Shown piece by piece: positions 24,801 to 36,179 of a stretch of DNA of 64,000 nucleotides. The DNA is from Lunularia cruciata. Lineage: Eukaryota > Streptophyta > Marchantiopsida > Lunulariales > Lunulariaceae. Under the pieces are notes generated by a model, which did no database searches, was not told the DNA's origin, and worked only from the letters and a program-made list of their open reading frames with translations. Every line of letters starts with the position of its first letter. Within the stretch, counting starts at the first letter, position 1. The stretch is from positions 17,212,243-17,276,242 of the forward strand of contig OX419761.1 of NCBI GenBank assembly GCA_948567375.1, in the 5' to 3' direction. The position numbers and the translations under genes are program-made.

Positions 24801-25520
24801 GTAATTCTTGCCTTCATGATTTTTCTTGAATCCCAATGATCTTCCATTGGTTATTTCTCACTACTTTCTTTCTCCAATCAACCATGGGGTTGTAGTGCTT
24901 CATCCATGGCATACCTAAGATCACATCATAATGAGCTAACCATATCACTTGCCACTCAATTTCTTCTTGATACTCTCCTATAGAGAGTGTTATCTTTCTA
25001 GGTAATGACTCAATCCTATATGTATGACCATTAGGTAACTCTACTTCTTTATTCTCATCCGTCTCTAGTTCCATCTCTAACCTTATTGCAATAGAGTGAA
25101 ACAAGAAATTCTTTGTTGCTCCAAGGTCTATCAATACTTTCAATTGATTGCCTTTTAGGACTCCATTTACAACATTTAGTTGTGTTTTTCTTCCTCAACC
25201 TTTGCAAAATTGTCCTCTTCTTCTCTTATCCATTGAGCCAATAAGGCCATAAGGTACATTTATTGGTGATCTTCATTTTTTGATGTGATTTAAGCATCTT
25301 CCTCTTCAATTTGTCTCTCTATGTTGTTCAAAGGTTGCTTGTATAGAGATAAAGGGCCTTTAGGAAGACAAGCATGACACTTGATGGCTATGTACCTAAC
25401 TTTGCTACAATTTTAACAACATTGTTGATCTACTTGAGCACATTCCCTTTGTGGAACTCCATCTCTCCTTTCTTTGATCCATCCTTGTTCTCCTTGGAGC
25501 GGTTGTGCTCCTTGATCTTG
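21880..25520 (-). pseudogene. Ty3/gypsy element B1: gag end, protease, RT, RNase H, integrase, chromodomain
   Basis: Read from high to low coordinates: a CCHC knuckle remnant (CSKVRYIAIKCHA, about 25380-25430); protease VLIDLGATKNFL with ILGMPWM (24814-25143); reverse transcriptase (about 24000-24660); RNase H (about 23400-23960); integrase (about 22300-23200) with GQTKWVDHTIEDMLR; and a chromodomain, EEYEVNCILQKC and YLLHWKGYPLYEAT (about 21945-22085). The protease has DLG where DSG is usual, and the integrase has Lys where the catalytic Glu should be (GQTE in active enzymes). Many stops and frameshifts. The 5' end is cut off at 25520, exactly where the LTR of B2 starts, so B2 probably inserted into B1. 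Confidence 0.75.
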
Positions 25521-26132
25521 TGTAATACCATAGCTAGACACATGATCTAGAGATGAAATTTGATTTGGTAACATCTAGGAGGATGTTATACATGATGGAA
25601 TAATTAGATCAGACAGAGGTATCATTGAAAGAGAACTTCTACTAATAGGATAGAAACCAAAATAGGCATGAAAACTTCAAAAGCAATTTAGGATACTTAA
25701 ATGGATGAGTTAGGCCTCAAAAATGTGCACATCCTCCCCAACAAAGGAATGGCTGGCTTTCCTTCCCTTGTGGTTTTTCTTGCGGAGAGCTTTCCAATGG
25801 TACCTCACCCACATGATTTTGAGATTCCTACAAAAAGATTCCTTAAAAGATTCCCTTGGGTCAAAGCTTATTTGACCAACCAGATAGGACCAAGACCAAC
25901 ATGTCACCCATCTAAGCAAGTAATCTAAGGGTGGAGCTTGCTGACATATCACTTATCTATGTACCTAATCCTATGGTGGAGCTTCCTTGGAGGAGATCTT
26001 CCTTGGCTACATAATAAAGAGAAGGTGCTCCTTTGGGGCATTGGAGGATTGAGTGTGAAATCTGTGTTTTCTCTATGGAAGAGTTCTCTTGTCCTCAAAG
26101 TATTAGATTTCTCTTGTACTTAGAGTATTACA
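25521..26132 (+). repeat. 5' LTR of gypsy element B2
   Basis: 612 bp with perfect 8-bp inverted ends, TGTAATAC...GTATTACA. It contains a TATA-like ACATAATAAAGAG (about 26008) ahead of a probable transcript start. It aligns along its length with the truncated 3' LTR at 31277-31738, with LTR B1, the solo LTR at 47746-48327 and the 3' LTR of B3. Confidence 0.9.
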
Positions 26133-26133
26133 G

Positions 26134-26145
26134 TGGTACTAGAGC
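26134..26145 (+). other. Primer-binding site of B2 (initiator tRNA-Met type)
   Basis: TGGTACTAGAGC one base after the LTR. The usual plant initiator tRNA-Met site is TGGTATCAGAGC; two adjacent bases are exchanged. Confidence 0.75.
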
Positions 26146-26269
26146 AAGTGTTTTAATCCAAGAGAGTGGATCACCCTTCTTGGAAGAGCACGAGCTACTG
26201 AAATTGAGTAATTTGAGGTGGAGAACATAGTGCAATTGCTAGACTTAGGAAAGGCTTTAGAGAGCAGAT

Positions 26270-27835
26270 AGGATGGATGCACCAAGAGGAAAATTTCCCA
26301 CACTTAGCTTCCCATTCTTGAATCCATTCCACATCAAGATTATGTCCATCCAACGTGAGCAAATGAGAGTATTGATAGTTTGTCACTTTGGAGCAGAATC
26401 CATGGATAGAGTGATGAATTCACCAAACCCGGTGATTCTACTTGTGGTAGTATATGACATAGGGGGATTTTAAAATCTACATTCTATTATGATGTTATGG
26501 ATCTGAATATACCGAATCCTCACACCTTTCAACAAGCAAGTAGAAATCCGTTATGTTGCTAGACCAAAAGTAATGTTTAGGGATTTGTAGTCCACAATTT
26601 TGGTGAGGAATATTATCAACAAGTGATGGCCTCTAAGGTCCCAATGGTAGTCCCCATAGTTTGTGAACCCTCTTGAGTGATCATTCTAACCTTTTATTGA
26701 AGTAGGAAGTAGCAATCAATTGTGTGTAGAAATCATGGATCTGCAATTGTAAGAGTTGATGCAAGGAATGCAAGGGATGTTGAACGAGTTTCAAGAAATC
26801 AAGATGACCATGGAAGCATTACCAAATCAAGTACAAACCCTTAGGAATGATTAAAAAATGCAGGAAGGGGAACCATCTCAAAGCCCACTACCTACAATTG
26901 ACGTACTTGGAAAGCCACCCGTGCCTGTGACATTGAACCTGACCAATGATGAAGCCACATTGTTATTACAAATGAAGAAGACCTGCAATATCAAGCCTCA
27001 CAAGGAGCAGCGTGCTATAGGAGTAGTGGAGAATTAGATCTTGAGAATGAATTGATACTTCTGATTGTTTTTTGATGGAGATCACTGAGTATGCCATAGG
27101 TGTGTTTGCATGTGGGTACCTAACTGATAAATCCCTCACATGGTATGATGCTTGGGAACTATCAATGTTGGTAGTAAGAAGGGAGGTCATGTGGATAGCA
27201 ATGCAAGAAGGACTTTTGAAGAATTTCCAATCTGTAGATTAAGTGCAAATGGCCCAAATTTGACTTTGGCGATTGAAACAAAAGATCAGCATACAAGAGT
27301 ACGTGGAAGCATTTCTGGATCTACAAGTTGCAATAACCAACATGAGTCTAGCAAAGGCTCTAGACAATTTCAAACGAGGGTTGAAGGACCGGATTTGCCA
27401 AGAAGTCATGGTACAAAATCCTTGCATTGTATTTGAAGCCATTGCTTGTGGTCAGAGAATAGCAAGGGCACGTGGAGGAGGTGAAGGAGTAGTTCTATCT
27501 CAACACTATTGGGCAAAAATGCCACACATGGGTGGACCCACACCTATGGAATTGGGCAACCTATGGTTTCAAGATAGAGGAGCACAACCGTTTCAAGAAG
27601 AGCGGAAGCAAGTGGAAAAACAAAGAGATGGAGTCCTATGAGGAGAAGGAATTCAAGGAGAACATCACCGTTGTTACAATTGTGGCCGTATTCGGCACAT
27701 CTCCATCAACTGTCATGCTCGTCTTCCTAGGGGCCCTTGGTCTCCATACGGATAATCTATGAATAACATGGAGCAACGCATTGAGGAAGAAGAGGTAGAA
27801 ATCACCTTGGAAAATGAAGATTGCCAATAAAGGTA
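26270..27835 (+). pseudogene. gag of gypsy element B2
   Basis: Degraded gag. MEITEYAIGVFACGYLTDKS is at about 27075, then a capsid-like stretch at 27273-27641 (SIQEYVEAFLDLQVAITNMS, LKDRICQEVMVQ, PTPMELG). An intact CCHC zinc knuckle, CYNCGRIRHISINCHA, lies at about 27670-27720 in another frame, followed by an acidic linker. At least one frameshift separates capsid and knuckle, and several stops occur. B2 is otherwise the most complete element in the window. Confidence 0.7.
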
Positions 27836-30800
27836 CCTTGCGGCCTTACTGGCTCAATAGGGAAGTGGACAAGTGAGGAGAGGAAGAAGATGAGTGCACA
27901 AAGATCTAGAAAGGAAAACTCACAATTGATTGTTGTGAATGGAGTCCTAGAAGGCAATCAAGTGAGAGTATTGATAGATCTTGGAGCAACAAAGAATTTC
28001 TTATCTTGGTCTGTTACAATAAAATTGGGGATGGATCTAGAGAAGGTTGAGAGCAAAGAAGTAGAGTTACCTAATAGGCAAATAGAGAAGGTTGAGCTGT
28101 TATCCAAAAGGATAACACTTGTTGTAGGAGAATATCAAGAAGCAATTGAGTGGCATGTGATATAATTTGCTTGTTATGATGCAATCTTGGGCATACCTTG
28201 GATGGAGCAATATAACCCTATGGTAGATTGGAGGAAGAAAATAGCGAGCATACACCAATAGATGATCATTGGGGTTAGAGAAAAAGCACATAAGCAAAAA
28301 TTGCCTCTCTATGTCACAAGAACAACAATTATCTATAAGAAAAATAGATGTTTCATGGGTTTAATAAGAGAAGTCTAGAGTGTAAAACTCAATGGACAAA
28401 TTCTTGAGAAATTGAAGGATGTGGTAAATGAGTTTGAAGATGTCTTCCTAGATGATCTACACTTAGGATTATGACCAAAAAGGAGAGTAGATCATAAAAT
28501 TGAGATACTTCCGGGGAAGGCACCTCCTTGTAAGGCCCCATATTGTGTATCACCTCAAGAGTTAGAGGAGTGTAAGGCTCAAATTGTGGATATGCTACAA
28601 AAGGGGGTTTTCCAACCCAACATATCACCACACCGGGCTCCTATCTTATTTGTGAAGAAGCAGGACATTACAATGCACATGTGCATTGACTATCAGGGCC
28701 TCATTGAGCAAACTATGAAGAATAAATATTCTTTACCCTGCATAGACAACCTATTTGATCAACTCAATGGAGCAAGACACTTCACCAAACTAGACTTGTG
28801 GAGTGGTTACAATCAAATCTAGATTATAGAGGATGATGTATACAAAACTGCCTTTCAAACCAAGTATGGCCACTTTGAGTACCTTGTGATGCCATTTAGC
28901 CTCACCAATGCACCTATCACTTTCATGAGTTTGATGAATGACATATTTTGGCCATATTTGGATAAGTCTATTATCATTTTCCTAGATGATATCTTAGTAT
29001 ATAGTAGGACACAAATAGCATCTAAGAGAAGTCCTCCAGATTCTAAAATAGAATCACGTGTATGCCAAAATCTCAAAGTGTGAGTTTGGCAAGTCTGAAG
29101 TAGACTAGTTAGGGCATAGAGTAAGTACAAGAGGGTATCTAAGTATTAAAAAATAAAATAGAGGTCATTCAAAAATGGAGCTCTCTAGAAGATCAAACTC
29201 AACAAGAGCTTCTTGGGGTTGACGAGGTTCTATCATTAGTTTGTCAAGGACTTCTCCAAGGTACCACAACCTTTAACAACACTACTTAGCAAGGGGAAGA
29301 AGTGGACCTGGGAAACCACACAAGAATACGCCTTTCAAGAATAAAAAAACGCCTTGCTACATGCACCAATCTTGAAATAATATGACCCAAAATGTCCAAT
29401 CAAATTGGCTATCAATGCATCAAGCATAGCAATATGGGAAATCTTACAACAAGAGTGTCATGATGGGTGGCATCCAATTGTATACTTCTCTCAAAAACTA
29501 TTACTAGCAAATCGTAATTATCACACCCTACAACAAAAAGAGTTGGTCATTGTCCTTGCAACCAAGCATTGGAGGCACTATCTTGGCAAGAAGGCATTTG
29601 TAGTGGAGACAAACCATAAACCTCTTGTCTACCTTGAGACAAAAAAAGATCTATCTTGTTGCCAGATTTGGTAGGTAGAGTGGCAACAACAATTCAACAT
29701 GACAATCATCTACATGGAAAGCAAGAAGGAACTTGTAGATGCATTCACCAAAATGCCAATGGTAAACAATTTGGTGGCAAAGGTCAAGATGAACCTTGAA
29801 TTTTGGCCAAAGATTCTACTTGCTACAAAAACAGATCCCCAAATTGTAGGAGCTTAATCATCCAAAGGCATTACCAACAACCAATGACTCTCTTTTTGTG
29901 ATGGTAAATTATGGATCCTGAATGCCCCAGAATTACGCACCATCATCTTGGCAAAATGTCATGATTCTGCCATTGTAGATCATGTCAAAGTGGACAAGAC
30001 CTTGGATGCAGTCCAATGCCATTACTATTGGCCCAAGATGAGCAACAATGTGATGGAATATGTTCGAAGTTGCCTACTTTTTCAACATAACAAAGCCTCT
30101 AATCAAGCTCTTGCATGACTCTTGCAACCACTCCCTACTCCTACGCAATTTTGGAAACAGGTGAGTATAGATCTAGTCTATGAATTGCCCAAGACCACCT
30201 TAGGGTTTGACTCCATTGTAGTATTTGTTGACCAACTCAATAAAATGATTCATGTACGCCTGACCACCAAGGAGATGATGACTCTATAACTAGCTTAGTT
30301 GCACTTAAATGTAGTCTTCTCTCACCAAGGCTTGTCTTGAGTGCTCATCACCAATAGAGGCACTCAATAGTCTGTTTTGGAGAACACTCTTTGGTGTCTT
30401 CAAAACCAAATTGGCCATGTCCATGGCTTACCATCCATAGACCAATGGCCAAACAAAGTGGGCTAATTGCACTTTTGAAGATATGCTTTGGTGAGCATGA
30501 GACATTCACCTTAGATGAGCAAGAGAGGTGGGACACTTTACTTCCATTGGTAGAATTCGACTACAACAATTTAATAAATACTTCCACCCAAGTCACACCA
30601 TTCTTCCTCATGTATGGCAAGCATCCTTTCACACCTTTGAGCTTGATGAAGATCCATCCTAAGATCCATCCTATGACTACCAAGGTTGATGCTATCAAGT
30701 CTTTTGTTTTGAGAATCCAACAAGGCGTAGAGAATGAAAAAAATAGGTTGCATATTACCAAAAATTGATAGAAGCAATATGCCAATGCATATCATAGGCA

Positions 30801-31260
30801 CATGGAGTTCCAAGTGGGAGATAAGGTTTGGCTATCAACAACCAACCTCACATTAGTTGGGCCTTGCTAGCTTAGACCTCACTTTATTGGGCCTTTTCCC
30901 ATTCTTCATCGAACCGGTGTTGTGGCCTATCATCTCCAACTATCACTACACATGAAAATCCATCCAATGTTCCATGTCTCCCTCCTATGCAGATATGCAC
31001 ACCAATCAGACCATTGTCCCTCCATACAAGACATTTGACCTTGCTCAACACTCATTGATGGCATGGAGGAATACAAATTTGAACGTATTCTCCAAAAATG
31101 CATCTGTGGGACTTGTCATCCACGTGTGGAATACCTCATACAATGGAAAGGTTACCCATTGTATGAAGCAACATGGGAGCCAACAGCCAACAGCCAACTT
31201 GACACACACACCAATGTTAGTAAAATCTTGTGAGCAGCAGCTTTGCAATGAGGACGTTGC
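27836..31260 (+). pseudogene. pol of gypsy element B2: protease, RT, RNase H, integrase, chromodomain
   Basis: Domains in order: protease VLIDLGATKNFLSWS and ILGIPWM (27930-28215); reverse transcriptase about 28490-29070 with [21 protein letters not shown] and the catalytic FLDDILVYS; RNase H about 29380-29680 (INASSIAIWEIL, TNHKPLVYLE); integrase about 29930-30770 with SIDLVYELPKTT, then ITNRGTQ (Asp to Asn) and NGQTKWANCTFEDML (Glu to Lys); a GPY/F-like module to FHVSLLC; and a chromodomain at about 31056-31190 (EEYKFERILQK, YLIQWKGYPLYEATWEP). It thus belongs to the chromovirus branch. About a dozen stops replace Gln, Arg or Trp codons. Two of the three integrase catalytic residues are changed, so it cannot move by itself. 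Confidence 0.8.
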
Positions 31261-31265
31261 GTCCT

Positions 31266-31276
31266 AAAAGGAGGGA
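31266..31276 (+). other. Polypurine tract of B2
   Basis: AAAAGGAGGGA directly before the TG of the 3' LTR, the expected primer for plus-strand DNA synthesis. Confidence 0.75.
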
Positions 31277-31738
31277 TGCATACCAATAGTTAGACATATG
31301 ATCTACAGATGAAATTTGGTTTGGTAACATTTGGGAGGATGTTATACATGATGGACTAAGTAGATCAGATAGAGGTATCACCAAAAGAGAACTTCTACTA
31401 ATAAGGCAAAAACCAAAATAGGCCTAAAAACTTTAGAGGCAATTTCAGAGGCCTAAAGGGATGAATTAGGCCTAGAAAATGTACAGATCACTCCCCCCCC
31501 CCTGTCAAATGGTTGGCCTTTTCCTATTTTGTTTCACCAAGAGCTTTCCAATGGTACTTCACCCATGTGATTTTGAGATTCCTACAGGAAGACTCATTAA
31601 AAGATTCCCTCTAGTCAGAGCCTATTTGACCAACCAGATAGGACCATGACCGACATGTCACCCATCCAAGCAAGTAATACAAGGGTGGAGCTTGCTGGCA
31701 AGTCACCTATCCATGTACCTAATCTTACGGTGGAGTTT
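31277..31738 (+). repeat. 3' LTR of B2, truncated
   Basis: Starts TGCATACCAATAGTTAGAC and matches the 5' LTR until TCTTACGGTGGAG (about 462 of 612 bp), then changes abruptly to D1 RNase H coding sequence. A C10-11 run lies at about 31492. The lost LTR end and the missing D1 reverse transcriptase suggest one deletion covering both. Confidence 0.8.
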
Positions 31739-32973
31739 CAATCCTTGAAAGCTTAGAAGCTTACTCTTCAATGATAGAAGTTTTCCAACCCAATGAATAC
31801 TTGCACCCAAGGAGAGTGCTTGGCAGCAATATTAACAATAACACATTTCCAATGTTACCTATTTAGTAATCCCTTCACTCTTATCATTGATCATCAACCA
31901 TTGAATTGGTTGATGGAATCCAAAAAGCTTTCAAGGAAGCTTGCATGATGGGCTCTGATTTTATAAGAGTATAATTTCATGGTTATTCATAGACCGTGAG
32001 TGGTGAACCGTGATGTAGATAGGTTGAGTAGAAGCTTATGTCCTAGCTAGTAGGATCAAATTGGAGCATGTTGGCATAATGAGACAAATGAGGAGAATTG
32101 GCATGCATCTACCTTTCTATGTATATTTTTTGAGGTCTTAGTGGTATAACTCTAGCACATACAAGAGGAATTGTTGAAGTCATAGATATAGAGGGTGGAG
32201 ATATTGGTATAGAATAGCAAGACATTCATGGTGATGGATTATCTTTGCACTAGTGTTGTGGGTGGCACAATTGGTGCCAAGGAGAGAGACCATGATCTTT
32301 AGCAAGCCAAGCGGTTTAGATTCAAGGGCAAACACCTTCTTTGTGTATGAGAGGATGGTAGAGTGCAAGTAGTACCACTTCCATCTAAGAGACTACAATT
32401 GGTATCTCATGCTCACAAATAGCTAGGAAATTTTGGAGTAAAGCATACATATAGCTTACCATAGAGTCATTATTGATGATGTGGTATGTAAACTAATGTA
32501 CAAAAGTTTATTGCAAGATATGTGGTTTATGATTGAGTTAGAGCATCATTTAATGCTCATATGCCTTAGTCACACCCATTACCTATCATGGTTATCATTA
32601 AAGTTTGGACTTTATTGGACCTTTATAGTTGACTGTGAGGCATTATTAGTATGTTTTGGTTATGGTGGAGCACTTTTCAAAGTGGATTGAGTTGGTGGCA
32701 CTTCTTGACAAATCCAATGAAGGGATGGTTTACTCATCCTTGGATTGGGTTATTAGTCATTTTGGTACACTAGCTAAGGTTTTGACTGATTAGAGTATAG
32801 AGTTCTTGGGGGAGTTTTAGGTCTTGTTTGACAAAGCCTTGATTGAACATCATACTATCTTCCAAGATCACCTTGAGGTAGATGGCTTAGTAGAGAGAGT
32901 GGTTTAGATGGTGAAAAAGAGGATTACATAGTATAGTTTGCAAAGAAGCCGCTTGGGAGATTGGGATCTCCAA
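31739..32973 (+). pseudogene. RNase H and integrase (first part) of element D1
   Basis: Resumes the D1 polyprotein downstream of B1/B2. RNase H: IIDHQPLNWLMESKKLSRKL, then HRP..VNRDVDRLSR (31880-32045). Integrase: zinc-binding region around 32420-32560 (GVKHTYSLP, NVQKFIARYVV). The core lies at 32580-32960, with EHFSKW (D-region degraded), VLTD.SIEFLG (second Asp) and EVDGLVERVV (catalytic Glu kept), then KRRIT and RLGDWDLQ. Stops such as W-to-stop and Q-to-stop are frequent. The reverse transcriptase that should precede it is absent. The frame is interrupted at 32973 by the inverted D2 insertion and resumes at 34080. Confidence 0.7.
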
Positions 32974-34079
32974 TGTCATGTGTATATACATCACTACACA
33001 ACATATATTATTGTCAACATCATAGACTACAAAAGCACAACTCACACATAAGTCATACATGAACTCTAAAGTGCCACAATAATCAGTTCTTCTTCAGTTC
33101 AAATCACACTCAAACAGATTAGTACTTGATCGTTCACTCAACACTTTGCCAACAATCAAGTATTGATATAGTCAAACCATATCCGCTCTAGCTAAGAGAC
33201 TCCAAGTGATGCTTGTTGGCCTTTGTCCATCATAGCCAAGAACTCCAAGGCTCAACATTAGAGAAGTGAGCTCTTTGGAGCTACACTTTGAAGGTATACT
33301 CTAATACCCTAGATCTCTATCCCTAACAATGTCACTAATTGTGCAAATGGTGCACATGATAGTGGATCCCACCATGTGATAAATAGTCCTAACATGAAAT
33401 TGGACCATCAACAAGTAGTCTATGAGTACCAAAATACCTATGATTACCAACACATACCACTCCAACATCCAAGCAAACTAACCTCGGCATTACAAATATG
33501 GTGACAATTGTTGTGCATATATACATTGCTACACAACATACATCATTTTCAACATCATACACTATAGAAGCACAACTCACACATAAGTCATACATGAACT
33601 CTAAAGTGCCATAATTGCCCTTCCTAGCTAACAGTTAAGTCACTCTAACTCTAGATAGCCACCAACTCCAAGTATGTGGTAGACACCATGGTGGGCAAAG
33701 ATGAAGAGGTTGGGTGCTATCAAGCCCCATTGTTAGTTGACTATCTAAAATCTATACCATATAATGGGTGAAATAGCTACATGTCAAGTATGTTGAGGAC
33801 ATAGCCATTGTCCTTAAAGAACCATCATGAGGGCCATATACCATCCTATCAAATGTGCCATATACCATCCTATCAAACAACTATCACACACTAACATAGT
33901 AGCAATTCTACCAGAAGAGCCGCTTAACTTACACAACAAGCCTTTTTGTACAAGTGCCAAGCTTAGGTCCATAGTACCATCAATTTTTGGGAGGTGGCAT
34001 GGTGCACAATTGTGGTATATGTTATGTTACCACTCCAATATCCGAGCAAACTAGCCTTGGTGCTACAAATGTGGTGACA
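32974..34079 (-). mobile_element. D2: 1.1-kb deletion derivative of family D
   Basis: Inserted in reverse inside the D1 integrase. It has TGTCA...TGACA ends and is flanked by CCAA on both sides (32970-32973 and 34080-34083). Removing it restores the integrase reading seen in copy D3 (GATCTCCAATTACCTTGG). Minus-strand contents: about 64 bp of the B head, a large internal deletion, the integrase/PHD end (about 33990-33820), a 3' untranslated stretch, then A-B-A including the 3' LTR. It codes for nothing intact but keeps both ends, as a non-autonomous derivative would. Confidence 0.75.
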
Positions 34080-34740
34080 CCAATTACCTTGGTTGGCTAT
34101 GGGCTATCAATTCAATTGGCAAGCCTTCTTAGCATCCTTATATTCTTAATTTATACTCCATGGATGAAATCTAGACTTACATGCAGCCTTTCATTATGAT
34201 ACTATTATAGTTTTGGACTTAGGTGATCCAGATGTATGGTTGAGTGCATGTACTTAACGGGCAAAGATACTTTGGAGAGAGATGTTGATGGCCATGGAGA
34301 ACTTAACAATTGCTCACCATGGGGTACCTTACATTATGCCACTATTCAAGGAGGAGCTTATAGACCCTCAATTAGTTGATTTCATCCAAGTGACTATGTA
34401 TATCTACAACAAATGGCACCAATGACACTTGATATTACTATAAGTTGCATTATCTTGAGAATACATGGGTTTTTTTGGAGTCTTCTTGTTGGAAAGACAT
34501 GATGGACTTGTTTGGAAGGATCATGTGCACAATTGTATGCCATGCCACCTCCCAAACATTGATGGCACTTGTATGTGCAAGCTTGCGGTGTATGTTTTGT
34601 GGCTCTCTGCTGGAGCTACTATTATGTTAGTGTGCAATAGTTGTTTGAGAGGATGGCATATGGTATGTTTGCCTCCTCTCCTAATGTGGTTCCTCAAGGA
34701 TAGTTGTTATGTCCTAGATGTACTTGACCTATGACTACTT
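34080..34740 (+). pseudogene. Integrase C-terminus with PHD finger of element D1
   Basis: Continuation of the D1 integrase after D2: ITLVGYGLSIQLASLLSILI, the DLGDPDVWLSAC-type segment (about 34210), a YVYLQQ-like stretch with stops, LEGHDGLVWKDHV and CHLPNIDGT (about 34490-34570). Then comes a PHD-type zinc finger, RCMFCGS, one frameshift, IMLVCNSCLRGWHMVCLPP (about 34590-34690), with its last Cys pair degraded. PHD fingers read histone H3 tails. Chromoviruses usually carry a chromodomain at this place, so here a different chromatin reader seems to do the job of target choice. A second copy of this finger is in D3 (47520-47690, minus) and its edge in D2. Confidence 0.7.
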
Positions 34741-34896
34741 CATCCTTTAGGTGGTATAGATTGCAAACAAGCAATTAACAATGGAGCTTGATAGCACCCG
34801 GCCTCATGATCTTTGCACACTATAGGGCATATCACATACTTAGAGTAGATGTCTATCTAGGGTTAGAGGAACCTAACTACCAACTAGGGAGGCAAT

Positions 34897-35512
34897 TGTG
34901 GCACTTTAGAGTTTATGTATGATTTATATGTGAGTTTTGCCTCTATAGTGTATGATGTTGACAATGATGTATGTTGTGTAGTGATGTATATATATGATAA
35001 CTGCCATGACATTTGTAGCACCTAAGCTAGTTTGCTCAAACGTGGGAGTGGTAGTGTACAATCATAGTATTTTAGTAGTTACTCAAAGACTACTTGTTGG
35101 TGGTCAGATTTCATGTTAGGGCTACTAATCACATGGTAGGACCCACTGTCAAATATGCCATCAATGGCACTATTAAGGATGGAGACCTAGGTTCAGCAAA
35201 CGGGTATACTTTGTAGCTGCGAAGAGCTCACTTCTCTAATGTTGAGCTTTCAAGTTCTTAAATATGGTGGATAAATGCCAATTAGCATCACTTAGACTCT
35301 CTTAGCTAGAGTAGATATGGTTTGATTATAATCAATGCCCAATTATTGGAAAATTGTTGAGTGAAGGATCTAGTACATATTTGATTTGAGTGGAAAAATG
35401 AATTGATAATTGTGGCACTTTAGAGTTCATGTATGACTTATGTGTGAGTTGTGCTTCTATAGTGTATGGTATTGATAATGATGTATGTTGTGTAGTTATG
35501 TATATACATACA
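34897..35512 (+). repeat. 3' end of D1: A unit plus 3' LTR (A-B-A)
   Basis: A purine-rich tract (CTAGGGAGGCAAT) precedes A1 (34897-35001, TGTGGCACTTTAGAG to TATATGATAAC). The B unit follows (from 35002, TGCCATGACATTTGTAG) and then a second A (35411-35512). By comparison with D2, the LTR proper is B plus the second A (35002-35512, 511 bp) and A1 is an extra copy just inside it. The same A-B-A order is seen in D2 and D3. Confidence 0.6.
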
Positions 35513-35529
35513 ACATCACTCATATGCAA

Positions 35530-35890
35530 AGGTGTGCAATAGAAACCCTTATAATGTATGTTGGCCTACACCACAAGATGTACTTGTAAATTCTTTAGAT
35601 GCAAGTTGGATAGTAAATGTAGCCTGGAATACATTTGTGTGTGCTGAAATGCAATAGTGTGCACTAGAGATTTTTGTAGTGTGCATTGGTATGCATAGTA
35701 GCATGCACCATGAAATTCTTTAGCTGTTAGGATTTGGATGTGACTTCTAGTGTGCAATGGACTGCATTTAGTTATAGGCCATGGTGTTTGCTTGTGTGCA
35801 CTTGGATGGGCTTGTATGAATTGGTGTGCACTCATGTGTAAGGATCTATGGTAACATTTTGGAGTGTAGTGCCATGTGCATCTGGGCATG
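35530..35890. repeat. GTGTGCA-rich degenerate repeat block
   Basis: A stretch with many variants of GTGTGCA(C/T)T and TATGCA, directly after the end of D1. A similar block lies at 40160-40400 after the end of B3. Confidence 0.55.
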
Positions 35891-36179
35891 GGCTCTCAAT
35901 GATACTACAAATTCATGGGAGTGAAAATAATTAAATGATGAGGGTTAGTAGTAAGGCAATGAAAAAAAAAGAACAAGATGAGGATTAAAAGAACTAGAAT
36001 GAATGATATCAATAAAAAAATGTATATACATATAAAATGGAGAGATATCTCAAAAAGATGGGCTATTTAAAAAACTCAAATATACATGGAGAGCTATTGC
36101 TAGTAAAAAATGTAAATATATGTTCAATGGAGTGTTATCTTTAGTTTACTCTAATGTTATTGCACGCCTTAATAGTGGA
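35891..36179. other. AT-rich, nothing recognised
   Basis: Simple A-rich sequence with AAAAAA runs and partial repeats of ATATACAT...GGAGAG. No coding signal. Confidence 0.4.
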
